A stretch of 44,550 bases of DNA from Porogramme epimiltina (lineage: Eukaryota > Basidiomycota > Agaricomycetes > Polyporales > Polyporaceae): contig FTLJ01000126.1 of assembly GCA_900155495.1 (NCBI GenBank), positions 1 through 44,550 of the forward strand, in the 5' to 3' direction. Under the pieces are notes generated by a model. The model was not told the origin of the DNA, did no database searches, and saw only the letters and a list, made by a program, of their open reading frames with translations. Positions 1 to 9,520 of the stretch are shown in pieces. The stretch's first letter is position 1. Each line of letters begins with the position of its first letter. A program made the position numbers and the translations under genes.

Positions 1-400
1 TTATGAAAGGCGCGGACAAACATGGGGCTAGTTTCCCGGGGCCTGTCGCCATCCACGCATCGAGTTCTTGCGTCCCTTCTTCGCTGACGTCAACCCTTGA
101 CCCAAGACGCTCCCCAGCCACATCCATCCATCCTCCTCAAGAAGCCAACCAGGGAGGGCCATGCTTCCCTCGGCCTCGATCCCAATATCCTCGCCGCTCC
201 TCTCCAGGGCTCTCTTCATCTCCACCCGTCTCCATCGCCATATCCAGCCGTCTTTCCTAGCCGCCGTCCAGAGCCGGTCCCCCGGTTGAATGGTCCCTAT
301 GTAGCATGCTGTAGGCTGCTGTGATCTCCGCATTTAGCAATAAAGACGTCTTTCAAAGTTGCCGCGATCACTGTCTGCGTTCAACATCAGCATGACGACT
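1..400 (+). repeat. M1 upstream module, copy a (cut by window edge)
   Basis: First of five copies of a diverged block found upstream of HET genes. Shared landmarks are a CGCCGCTCCTCTC core near 190, GCCGTCCAGAGCCGGTCC near 265, a TAGCATGCTGTAGGCTGCTG stretch near 302 and an AATAAA near 339. The left end is cut by the window. It leads directly into the promoter block of the first HET gene. The minus strand has a 101-codon open frame (28-333) that partly matches open frames in other copies. I cannot assign a function; it could be the remains of a divergently transcribed gene or of a transposable element. Confidence 0.6.
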
Positions 401-419
401 TGGATATTGTCTCATACAA

Positions 420-720
420 GCATGTGCGACCGAACTTCTTCGGGCCCGTCAGAGTCGTAACGCGACGCTGAGGGATCAGTGGTCTGCTTCCGTTAGTGCT
501 TTCTCCTGCGTTCTCAGTGCTCACAAAACCACGCAGTACCTCGCACGCTGTGCGCTTGATTCGCCCGCCCAAGGATCAGGGCGACATCATTTGCAATTGC
601 CCATCTCTCATACCAAGGACCTTCCCCTCGAGCAGACGTCATCAGGTGCCTTATCTACACCCACTCCCGTCCACCATAACAGCCTCAGCGGGGTACAAGA
701 AGACATTTTCCACCATTCCA
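420..720 (+). promoter_or_regulatory. Promoter/leader block P of HET gene 1
   Basis: Sequence between M1 and the leader intron, similar to the blocks before HET genes 2, 3 and 4 and before the HET remnant near 6060-6430. Shared strings include CGCCCAAGNATNAG near 570 and a CACCATTCCA just before the leader-intron donor. It probably holds the promoter and transcription start. I see no unambiguous TATA box, so the start point is not placed. Confidence 0.5.
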
Positions 721-774
721 GTGAGTCAACACAGCACTTCCGTCAACACGCTCGCTAACTACACATAACTCTAG
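721..774 (+). other. 5' leader intron of HET gene 1
   Basis: A 54-bp candidate intron with donor GTGAGT and acceptor ACTCTAG, ending 10 nt before the ATG at 785. Joining the open frame upstream (496-720) across it does not give the HET frame, so it is an untranslated-leader intron rather than a coding one. The same intron is present in the other HET genes. Confidence 0.7.
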
Positions 775-784
775 AATCAGCACG

Positions 785-3524
785 ATGTGGGTCCTCAGCA
801 CCGCTCGTGCTGAGCTTCACTACTTTCCCGACTGCGCCGCTGTGACTGGAGGATATGCGATCTTGTCCCACACCTGGACCCAGGATCCCGCAGGCGAGGA
901 GACCTTCCAGGACATCCAGGGCATCATCAAGGAGTGCAAGATCACGGGAGAAACCCCACGGCACCGCGTTGGGGAGAAGATTCGCCGATGCTGCGAGATC
1001 GCGGAGGGAGACGGCTACGATTGGGTATGGATCGACTCATGCTGCATTGACAAGATGAGCAGCACCGAGCTGTCAGAGGCGATCAACTCGATGTTCAACT
1101 GGTACGCCCTCTCCGAGGTCTGCTATGTTTACCTTGAGGACGTTCCCCACACCGATGATCCGTACGCCGAGGGGTCAAAGTTCCAGACAGCGCGATGGCA
1201 TTCGCGGGGATGGACGCTGCAAGAGCTCCTCGCCCCTGCGTTCGCCATTTTCCTCTCGAACGAGTGGAACAAGATCGGGACAAAATACGACCTCCGCGTC
1301 CCTCTCTTCCAGTGCACCGGGATCTTCGAGGAGTACCTCACGCGCGAGTGGGACTTTCGCGCCCACGCGTCGGTCGCGAGGCGCATGTCCTGGGCTGCGA
1401 CACGCAAGACGACACGGGTAGAAGACGAGGCATACTGCCTGCTCGGATTGTTTGACATCAACATGCCGACGATGTACGGGGAGGGCCTGCATGCATTCCA
1501 GCGGCTACAGGTGGAGCTATTGAGGCAAAGTACGGACTCGACGCTGTTCACGTGGGGCAGCTGCCATCTGAACAGGTCTTCGGACCGATGGGAACAGGCG
1601 CACCTGTCTGAAACTCATCGCGGCCATACCACGGATCACTCGAATCTTTTTCTGCTTGCTCCCTCGCCGAGCAAGTTTATCGGTTGGTCAAACACGTGCT
1701 CCTCCCCGTATACGCCCTCCTCGACACGCCCTCCGTCTTCCCCAAACTCCCAGCTGGACGAGAAGGTATGTCAAGTACGCTGTATGCGCGACTCGTTCCT
1801 ACCTGATACTATCCGAATGAATGCGTCATGCCCACTCCAAGGACGACCTACCTACTATTCAACCTTACGACGAAGTCCCATCCTTCGAGGTCACCCCATA
1901 CGGCATGAAGTGCCGCTTCCCAGTTGCCAATATCGATGGTATCACCATCGCCGTCCTCCCATGCAAGAGGAATGGAAAACGCCTCGGACTCCTCCTCCAT
2001 CCATCTCCCGACGACAAAATCCAGGGCCTACTGGGCAGGCTCAACTACGTCTCGTGGGCATTCATGGCACGTGTTGAATGGGGGCACAGTCTCGTCAGGC
2101 TGGCAAGCCTTGGTGACGATGACTGCAACCTGCACTTCCGCGGGAAGCCCGTCGATGCTGTGTGGTGCGACATCTATATCGCCGCTTATCCACCCATCAC
2201 CGGACGGACAGATGGTGCCCACCTCCTACAGGGATTCCTTCCCGACGTCGCGCCCACGGCGTTCCGGATCCCTCGAACGCTGATGCAGACGTTGGCTGCG
2301 CTCAAGTTATTCGCCTACACGAAAATGGTCGAATGGGACCCGGAGTCGTCAGACGCCGTGTCGTTGTCGTGCGAGAGCTTGGAATCTGGAGAGACAGTCC
2401 GCATTCTCCTTGGTACGTGCACGAGGATGTCGACGGAGGCGCATCCATGTCATTGGGCATGGGCGGATCAACATCATCGTGCGACATGGAGCGAGCCTTG
2501 GCTGGAATACGTGCACGACTGTGCGACGGACCACATCAAGGACTGGCCTAACCTCGCGCGCGGATTCGGGGACGCAGAGCGCACGATCCGTATCGTGTTT
2601 GCGCCCTGCATCCATGCGCCGGAGAGGACGCTGGTGCTCGGCCTCGAGCTCGTCGGGAACGCGTACGATGCGATGCAGAAGAATGCGAATATTCGCCTCC
2701 CGCCGCCCATCCGTTTGGGCCCTCACGGACATGCCAACGCTACAGCTTCCAGCACAAGTGCCACCCGCAATTTGCGGAGCCCCGCACCGGTGTCTACCTC
2801 CTCATTCTCGCACCGGTCTCTGTCCGATATGTCTATACAACCTGCAGCTACGCCCAGAAGCGACCACACTCGTATCACCCACCGCTCGAGCAGAATGAGT
2901 TCTGTTGACTCTCTAACAGAAGACCTGTGCGACCTGTCCGTAACGAACAAACACACTGGAAGCCATAGAGAGGTGCACAAAACGATATTCCCCGACTCGA
3001 ACAGCGCAGTAGTGGCGGACACCATCGGCGACTTGCGCCGCGAGTTCCACGAGACTCTGATCGCGCAAGACGCCGCACGCGATCGCAAGCTGCACGAAAT
3101 GGAGGCGGCGCACGACGCGCAGACGCGCGCGTTGATTGAAATCATCGAGAGCACTCGCGCTGAAGTCTCGCAACTGAGGGGTTTGCTCAATGCCAATGCG
3201 CAGCACGCTCCCCACGTCGACAGCCACCTCGCGCGGCCTGTGGCTCCTCCGGTTTGGGGTTACGTACGTGGATCCGACCATCCCCCCGCTCCGTTCGTCG
3301 CCTCTCTACCGATAATATCTACGTCATCTCCTCCCTCATACAATCAAGTCACCTACACACCGCAGGGGGTCCCACTGGGGGGCTCCTCAGGTGATTACGA
3401 GTGGCAGACAATAGCACCGGCACATTCCGCGCGCGTATACTCAAGAGAGCCATATGAACGGCGGGACGCGTACTATCCGCCGTACCAAGACGACTACCAG
3501 TCCAGCCCACGGAGGAGGGGGTAG
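785..3524 (+). CDS. HET-domain protein 1 (heterokaryon-incompatibility type)
   Basis: Two exons: 785-1765 and 1842-3524, separated by a 76-bp phase-0 intron (GTATGT...CCAAG), giving 887 aa. The HET domain is at the N-terminus, with GGYAILSHTW at 22-31, WIDSCCIDK at 82-90 and RGWTLQELLAP at 141-151. It is followed by a conserved extension, MSWAA...DEAYCLLGLFDINMP, at about 201-228, of the DUF8212 type. Exon 2 encodes a second conserved module of about 300 residues (PSFEVTPYGMKC near its start, EYVHDCATDHI later) that I cannot name. The tail has a heptad-rich segment (LRREF...LRGLL) and ends in an Arg/Tyr/Pro-rich stretch. HET proteins in fungi trigger growth arrest or cell death after non-self recognition; a role for this copy is inferred from family only. 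The start is the ATG ten bases after the leader intron. Confidence 0.88.
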
Positions 3525-3799
3525 TTGGTTGCGGACGCGCGGGGGGGTCTCCCAGGGAGGGATCGCTTCTCGTTGCATGCTAGTTCATTTTCGGAACAGT
3601 TCGCTATACTGGATGTGTATATGCGTTTCTCCCTGATTTTCCGTTCAAAACACGTCTAGCCAACTGTTCCTGAAGACCGTACGACAGAAGATCGTATTGA
3701 AAAAATCGATGACGCCGGCTCGTTCCAATTGTTCCATGTCTAACATACTGCCCGTAGTAGCCCATTCACCAGCCATCCACTCCAATCACGCCCAGCCCC

Positions 3800-4985
3800 G
3801 TCCGCGTCACGGCTCACCATAGCAGCACCAGCATGCGCGGCGGCGCGTTTCTGGGAGCCCGATGGGCAGCTCGTGTGTCTGTATAGTGGCTACTATTAGC
3901 ATCCAACATTGTACCGAAGAGACGAGACGCGCACTCAGAGAACTCGCCCCAACACCTCCTTGGCCTCCGCCTCCCGCAGCCCTTCCCCCTCATCGAACAA
4001 GGGAGAGCCGAACTTCCACCCTGACGCGCACGCGCACGCCAGCGCCATCAAGGCCGCCTCGGTGTGCACCCTCGGCGCGCCGTCACCAACATTCCGCGCG
4101 CACCCCAAGGCCTCGAAGCCCGCCTCTTCCGCCTCGTCCGCGACGCGCGTGAACAACCACTACTTCCGCACCCACTCGCGCACCGCCGCGCGCCGGCTCC
4201 CCGACCTCTCCCCAGCCCCTGGTCCATCCGCTGGCGCGTCATGCTGCTGCTCCGCGATGCGCGCGATGACGCGGTCGAGGAGCGCCTCGCGCGCGTCGTG
4301 CGAGAAGGAGCGCGGGAGGGGTGGCGGGGGCCCCGGGCGGGCACGAAGACGATGTGCGCGGAGAGCGGCGGCGGGCGCCGGAGGTGGAGTTGCGCGGGGA
4401 GTGTGCGCGTGGCTGTATTATGTAATGGAGGCCTTGAGGGTGCGGAAGCGGCGTAGGAGGAGCGCCGAGCGAGTCTCGGGTGTAGTTAAGAACCAAGGTC
4501 GTCTGGGGTGACTGAAGGACGAGGTTAGCAGGAAACCGCGCGGGGTGACGGGGTGCTTACTTTGGATATCATCACGATGACACTCTGCAACATTCTGTCG
4601 CGAAGGTCCGGTAGGTGAAACCTCTATCGAAGGATTACTACAGTAGTCGAAGTGTGGTGGGAGTTCATTAACTTACGTTCCACGACTCCGTGCTGAGAAT
4701 CGTGAACATGTCCTGGGGTCGGTGGTGAACGTAGCTTCGGCACTGGATGATCGCACTCTCCGCGTCCACAAGAGTAGAAGCGGCCGAACGGCTGCATAGG
4801 CAGATTGACAGCCTTCTCGTCTAGAAGGCGATCGTGGAATCCAGGACTAAGCAGACCATGCACAACGTTCAAGGTCATCGCAGCTTCGAAAAAGTCGATT
4901 GCTGATGGGGACCCCTTGATGGCCTCCTTCGCCTCGTCTAGAAATGCGGCTTCGAGCTGACGATATGTCGAAGTGACACGGTTGT
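3800..4985 (-). pseudogene. Decayed copy 1 of the OTT_1508-type deaminase gene
   Basis: Matches the intact minus-strand gene at 30685-33040 from the end of its exon 3 (4624-4878, GRFYSCGRGEC) through exon 5 to the first codons of exon 6. The catalytic triplet HAE reads HTE near 4056-4067. An in-frame TAG sits between the codons matching REWVRK and WLFT (near 4160). The last exon stops at CWCCYGEP followed by a stop near 3812, just after the CxxC motif, so about 120 C-terminal residues are missing. Nothing similar to exons 1-2 or the start of exon 3 is seen beyond about 4985. It is broken and truncated at both ends. Confidence 0.75.
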
Positions 4986-4989
4986 GTGC

Positions 4990-5635
4990 GGACTAGCGTG
5001 TTACGACTACGACAGGCATGTCGCGTGCTGGGGGACTCAACGTACGCTCATGCGGTTGCGGATGACCTACAAGAGAAGACGTGTTATAAACGGAAAGAAG
5101 AAAGAAGCGGGAGACGACGCACCGAAGACGACCGTCCCTCAACAACGCCGCTCGGTATCCGACTATCTGCTCCTCCCTCCGTAACTGCACCCTCGAACAC
5201 TCCCGTTCTTGATCATGATGCGAGTAGGTTGAGTACCGCGGAGAACCATACCGAGAGGAGGCCAATGCAGCAAGGGTTCGAAGTATATGCAGGTGCCAAG
5301 GGGCTGGAGACTTGTGTGGCTGTCGATGGCATGACAGGGGCCGGCGCCGGGAAGGGAGTAAGGGGTACAGTTGAGGGGTGTGAGTCTAAACGGCTGCAGA
5401 CGATGGTCAGAGTCAAGAACCCGAGGTACCCAAGATTGCGCAAGAGCTCACCTAAGGATGCGGTATCATCACCTTGCATCTAGTTGATATGTGGGTAGGG
5501 AAGGGCGGCGCCGGGCGATAGCTATATAACGAAAATGGTCGGCGCATGGGAGTAAAGCGCTGAAGGGGAGGTTGGACGCGTTGTCGCTGGTTTGGTGTGA
5601 AGGAGGCATCGACAAGGGATCGCAGCCAGCGCCGT
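4990..5635. other. Gene-free stretch between deaminase pseudogene and M1 copy b
   Basis: No convincing gene. Short minus-strand open frames (5213-5479 and the downstream end of 5452-6012) contain a hydrophobic run near 5225-5260 that could be an old membrane segment, but no family is recognisable and no full reading frame is preserved. Confidence 0.4.
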
Positions 5636-5639
5636 GTCT

Positions 5640-6055
5640 GGGGACTGTAGACGGCGACGGCGGCAGAGACGTCCGGCGACAAAACGGGAGTGGGCGCCAA
5701 TTCCGGCATTATCGACTCCCGAGTCCCGGGCCATCGCGAACGTCTCTTTCCTTCGTCGCCGCCGTCAACATCAACACTCGACTCAAGAGGCTCTCCAGCC
5801 ATATGCGCCCGTCTACCTCGAGAAGCCAGCCTAGGAGGGCTGTCCGCCCTCTGTCTCGCTCCTCTTCGGGGGCTCTCTTCGCGGCGTTTGCCCATCTCAA
5901 CCCCCACCGGCCCCCCTGTCCTGACCGCCGTCCAGAACCAGTCCTTCAATTGAATGATTCCATACGTAGTACGCAGCGTGGTGTATGCTACTGCACTCGC
6001 TTCCCCTAACAATGAATCTGCCTTTCCAAGTTGCTACGATCGCTGTCCGCAGTGT
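5640..6055 (+). repeat. M1 upstream module, copy b
   Basis: Second copy of the M1 block. It shares with copy d (15.4-15.9 kb) the CTCCAGCCATATGC string near 5790, the CGTCCAGAACCAGTCCT string near 5928 and the end TGCTACGATCGCTGTCCGC. Here M1 runs without interruption into promoter block P, which makes it the reference for the ancestral junction. The minus strand is open from 6012 to 5452 (186 codons). Whether that frame was ever translated is unknown. Confidence 0.6.
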
Positions 6056-6059
6056 GCCA

Positions 6060-6412
6060 ACAACACTCGCCTGGTGCAAGCATGACCGCTCCAGCTTCTC
6101 CAAGCGAGCGCCCGGAGTCTGAACGACGTGGAGAGATGAGTGTAGTGGGTCAGTCAGTGCCCTCTCTTGCGTTCTCATACCTCTGACCGCGCACATCCTG
6201 TCACAGCGACGCTTTTTGTGCTCTGATCTAGGCTGACGCGTGTGCAAGAGTGACCGGCTCGTCCCCTTCGGACACGAGAAACCGCGCTTTTCTAAAGTTT
6301 GCACAAGGAATATTAGGCCGTACCGCGGCCGACATGAGGCTTTTGTGTCTCACGTCGTCCACAGGCCTGTGTCTATTCGCACGCTACGCGCTTGAGTCCG
6401 ACCGCCCAAGTA
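6060..6412 (+). promoter_or_regulatory. Promoter block P attached to the HET remnant
   Basis: Similar to the block before HET gene 2 (shared strings: GTGCACATCCTGTCACA-like near 6190, GTGCAAGAGTGA near 6241, ATTAGGCCG near 6309, CGCCCAAGTATCAG near 6402). The similarity stops where the coding remnant starts, so leader intron, start codon and HET exon are missing. Confidence 0.55.
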
Positions 6413-7390
6413 TCAGGGCGACGAGGAGATCCGCATCGGGCTCGGGCTCTGCACGCGGCCCCCCGCGGGGGCGTTCCCGGAGCACTGGGCGTGGGCGGAT
6501 GCGATCAGCAACGAGACGTGGCTCACCCCGTGGGGCAAAGGTGTGCACGACTGCGCGACGGACCACATCGAGGACTGGCCGCAGCGCAGCCGCGAGTTCG
6601 GGAGCCCGGGGCGCACTATTCGCCTCTCCTTTACGCCATGTCCCCATGCCCCCGATCAGACACTCGTGCTCGGCATCGAGCTCTCCGGGGAGGTATACGA
6701 GGACATGCAGCACGCCGCCGGGGTCTCCTTGTCCTCCCGTCTTCTGTTGACGCCGCAGGTGAACGACATGGCGCTCTCCGAATCATCTGTCCACAGCTAA
6801 AACAGGACTGTGGCGCACGTTGGCTCACCCGGAGATGTACAGTCGAGTTCCGCTCAGCCTGCTCCCGTCTCATTCCAAGTGGACCTGTCGGCGCCCGCTT
6901 CGAGCACATTCCTCGGGACTCCTCTGATCGGTCGATCCTCAAGTCCTCTGGGCATCTGCGCCGAATTCGAATGGCTCCCTTCGTTTCAGTACCTAAGTAC
7001 TCCGCCAGATGGTGGATATCTTGCTAACGGCCACGATCAGACCATCTGAGAGGGACTTGACAGTCGGGACTACTCGCCCTACGATGGTACGGCCTGCAGT
7101 ACATGCGATCAGGCCCAGTCTTGGCCGTAGGACCGACCATTGAGTTTCCTGGCGCCCCGGATGTTCCACAGTCGCGTCCGGATACCGATAAATTGGAGCT
7201 CGTATCCCTGCCTGTTGCAGCACTGGCTAAATGTTGCGAGACCTGCGGCGGCGATGTCGTGCGTGGCTTCCCCACCAGGACGTCGACTGCGACAACCACA
7301 AAAGTTTCTTCTTCACACGTCGTCCGCGGCGTCCGCGACTCGTGCTGGAGCTGGCTCAAACGCCGCTTTTCCAAACTGCGCTGTCGGTAG
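6413..7390 (+). pseudogene. HET gene remnant: second module only, HET domain deleted
   Basis: From 6413 to about 6798 one open frame (codons in register with 6543) encodes the distal part of the conserved second module: EEIRIGLGLCTRPP, then HWAWAD, VHDCATDHIEDW, FGSPGRTIRLSFTPCPHAPD and ELSGEVYEDMQ. This aligns with exon 2 of HET gene 1 from about 2390 on. A possible 47-bp intron follows (GTGAAC at about 6760 to AACAG near 6806). Ser/Pro-rich open frames to about 7049 and 7390 may be the old tail. The whole HET domain and the first half of the module are gone, and the remnant is joined directly to a promoter block. It may still be transcribed, but there is no good start codon. Confidence 0.7.
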
Positions 7391-7589
7391 TGGAGACCAC
7401 GGAGAGCATATATGACCTGCTGCGAAGCACTTGATGTCATATACATACAACAGCTTTATTAGTTCACGAGAAAATAGAAGCATGACAGACGTCAAAGCAA
7501 AGGAATGGGAACAAATACAGCTGAGATATAGTAGACGTTGAACAATACTATAGAGATGAATAAAATCGATACATGATATAGTGGCAGAG

Positions 7590-8140
7590 GCCTCACCGCT
7601 GTGCATGACCATGCGGTGGAACGCGTGGTTGTCCGGGACTGGAGTGTTCGGGGCGACGAATAGGGCGATCGAGAGGCGGCGCTGTGGGCAGTGTTGTACC
7701 GCGCAGGATACACTGTCAGGTAATCCCGACCAACAAGCTGGATAGTAGGCACCCTTCCGAGAATCAGGCCGGCGACGGCGACGAGGAGCAAGACGTCCAG
7801 GGACAAAATGGGCACGGGCGCCAAGACTGCGACTCCCAGGCCGTCGCGCGCGTGTCATCCACGTGGCGTCGTTCTCTTCCCTTCCTCCAACGACGTCGGC
7901 CCGTGACCCAAGACGCTCTTCAGCCAAGTATATGCACCCGTCTACCTCGAGAAGCCAGCAAGGACCGCTATCCACACTCGGCCTCGATCCCAGCATCCTC
8001 GCCGCTCCTCTCAGGGGACTCTCTTCGCCTCCGCCCTTCTCGATCACGGTCACCGGCCCCCTGTCCCGACCGCCGTCCGAAACCAGTCCTCCGGTTGGAT
8101 GGGTTCCTACCTAGCGCGCTGTATGCTCCTGCGTTCTCCG
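7590..8140 (+). repeat. M1 upstream module, copy c
   Basis: Third M1 copy. Shared strings include GACGTCCAGGGACAAAATGGG-like sequence near 7793, GACCCAAGACGCTCTTCAGCC near 7908, and TCGCCGCTCCTCTCAGGGG near 7999. The minus strand is open from 8053 to 7313 (246 codons) but its N- and C-terminal ends do not match the open frames of other copies. Compared with copy b, similarity stops at about 8140, where inserted sequence begins. Confidence 0.55.
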
Positions 8141-8274
8141 CCCCCAGGGGGGAAATAGTTACAGTTATGGTGTATACAGTAGCTCTCCTATACATAGAAA
8201 TTGGTTTCATACTGAAATTCATGTAATAACAGCTATAGAGGTGATATCCAGACTGCACTGACTTGTGTCGGTCA

Positions 8275-8465
8275 GCGTCTATGCTCCGCGCCACCTCGCG
8301 TCTGTCTCGCGCCACCTTGCGTCTGCCCCGCGTCTGTCCCGCGTCGCTTCGCGTCTGTCCCGCGCCGCCTCGCGTCTGTCCTACGCTGCCCCGCGTCTGT
8401 TCGTTATCTGTATTTGACTGTCCTGCACCACTCTGCATCTGTCCTGCATCTGCCACGTGCAGCAT
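8275..8465 (+). repeat. GCGTCTGT minisatellite, cluster 1
   Basis: Imperfect tandem array of about 15-21 bp units, each carrying the core GCGTCTGT(C) followed by CCGCGCCNCCT-type spacer. The repeats decay toward 8465, where the core becomes GCATCTGTCC. It lies inside the inserted sequence upstream of HET gene 2. Confidence 0.75.
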
Positions 8466-8784
8466 GTGTCTGTCCCACATCTGCATTACTCACATGCACC
8501 TCGCGCCTCTCGATATTAGCTCTTTTGTGCATAGTTATGCCGTTGCTTGTATGACTACTCATTCCCGTTCTACCTTTTCTCCAAGATAGTTTTTGATGAT
8601 GTCTGAGGGCCCCATTCATACTCAGGAACTCTAGGAGCTTAATAATTGCTCTGAATTACCAAAACTGCCATTATAAAGGACTTAGATGCAGTGATTACCT
8701 CGTTTCAAGTGTTCCCAGATATTACATTGAGAAGCCTGAGCATACGATACATCTCCACCGCTGCACAAGTGTTCGGCGCCTATG

Positions 8785-8910
8785 GGCGCTTGCCCGCGTC
8801 TGTGGCTGCCGCGTCTGTGTTCGCGTCGCGTCTGTGGCTGTGTCGGTTCGCGTCTGTTCTGCGTCTGTTCTGCGCGCGGCCGTTCGCGTCTGTTCGCGTC
8901 AATTTCCTTC
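8785..8910 (+). repeat. GCGTCTGT minisatellite, cluster 2
   Basis: Second cluster of the same core, in the same orientation, with shorter and more irregular spacing. It ends immediately before the promoter block resumes. Confidence 0.7.
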
Positions 8911-8924
8911 TGCCCCGGTGTGCC

Positions 8925-9456
8925 AGTAAGACTCGCCCAGTGCAAGCCTAACTGACCAAGTGTCTCCAATCGCGTCAGAGTCTGAAAGGCGCAGAAAGAT
9001 GAGTGTCACGTATCCGCAAGTGCCTTCTCTTATGTGATCGTGAAATAATGCTAAATCGGACTAGGAGAAGTACCATTGACCGTGCACATCCTGTCACACC
9101 GACCCTCGTCGCGTCCGGACTCAGGCTGGCTCGCGTGCAAGAGTGATCAGATTGCCCCCTTTGGGCACGAGGAATCGCGCTTTCATAAAGCTCCAGGACA
9201 GGAGGATTAGGCCGCACAGCGGCGGCCGATATTACTCTTCTGTGCCTCGCGCTGTCCACCCTGCTTCCGCGTGTGCACCGTGCGCCCCGATTACCCGCCC
9301 AAGTATTAGAGGCACGGCGCTTTCCTCGTCTCCCATACCAGGGATCCTCCCCTCGAACTGACAGCGCCTTGACATCTGTCGCCTTCTCTACACCCGCCGC
9401 TTCCCACTCAAGCCTGGTCCTCAACAGGATACCCGAAAACTCTTTCCACCATTCCA
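8925..9456 (+). promoter_or_regulatory. Promoter/leader block P of HET gene 2
   Basis: Matches block P of the other copies: GTGCACATCCTGTCACACC near 9081, GTGCAAGAGTGATCAG near 9136, ATTAGGCCGCACAGCGGC near 9207 and TTTCCACCATTCCA before the leader-intron donor. Transcription start is not placed. Confidence 0.5.
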
Positions 9457-9510
9457 GTGAGCGAACATATCCTTTCTGTCAACACGCTCTCTGACTACTC
9501 CCAACTCTAG
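9457..9510 (+). other. 5' leader intron of HET gene 2
   Basis: 54-bp candidate intron, donor GTGAGC, acceptor CTCTAG, with a possible CTGAC branch site near 9490. It ends 10 nt before the ATG at 9521, the same spacing as in HET genes 1 and 4. Confidence 0.7.
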
Positions 9511-9520
9511 AGCCAGCACG

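Larger units (their letters stand above)
8140..8925 (+). other. ~0.78-kb insertion splitting the M1-P junction upstream of HET gene 2
   Basis: In copy b the M1 end runs directly into P. Here M1 similarity stops near 8140 and P resumes at GTGTGCCAGTAAGACTCGCCC near 8920. The stretch between contains two GCGTCTGT-rich repeat clusters and unique AT-richer sequence. No terminal inverted repeats or target-site duplications could be fixed by eye. Confidence 0.5.

Noticed and set aside
496..768. Plus-strand 90-codon frame just upstream of HET gene 1 as an additional 5' coding exon.
   Set aside because: Splicing it at the leader intron (720 to 775) puts it out of frame with the HET ATG, and the frame is not conserved upstream of the other copies.
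3909..4511. 200-codon plus-strand frame.
   Set aside because: It is antisense to the decayed deaminase copy, whose minus-strand exons explain the sequence better.
8275..8910. CRISPR-like array in the GCGTCTGT region.
   Set aside because: Unit length and spacing are irregular, spacers are not unique, and the organism is a fungus; it is a minisatellite.
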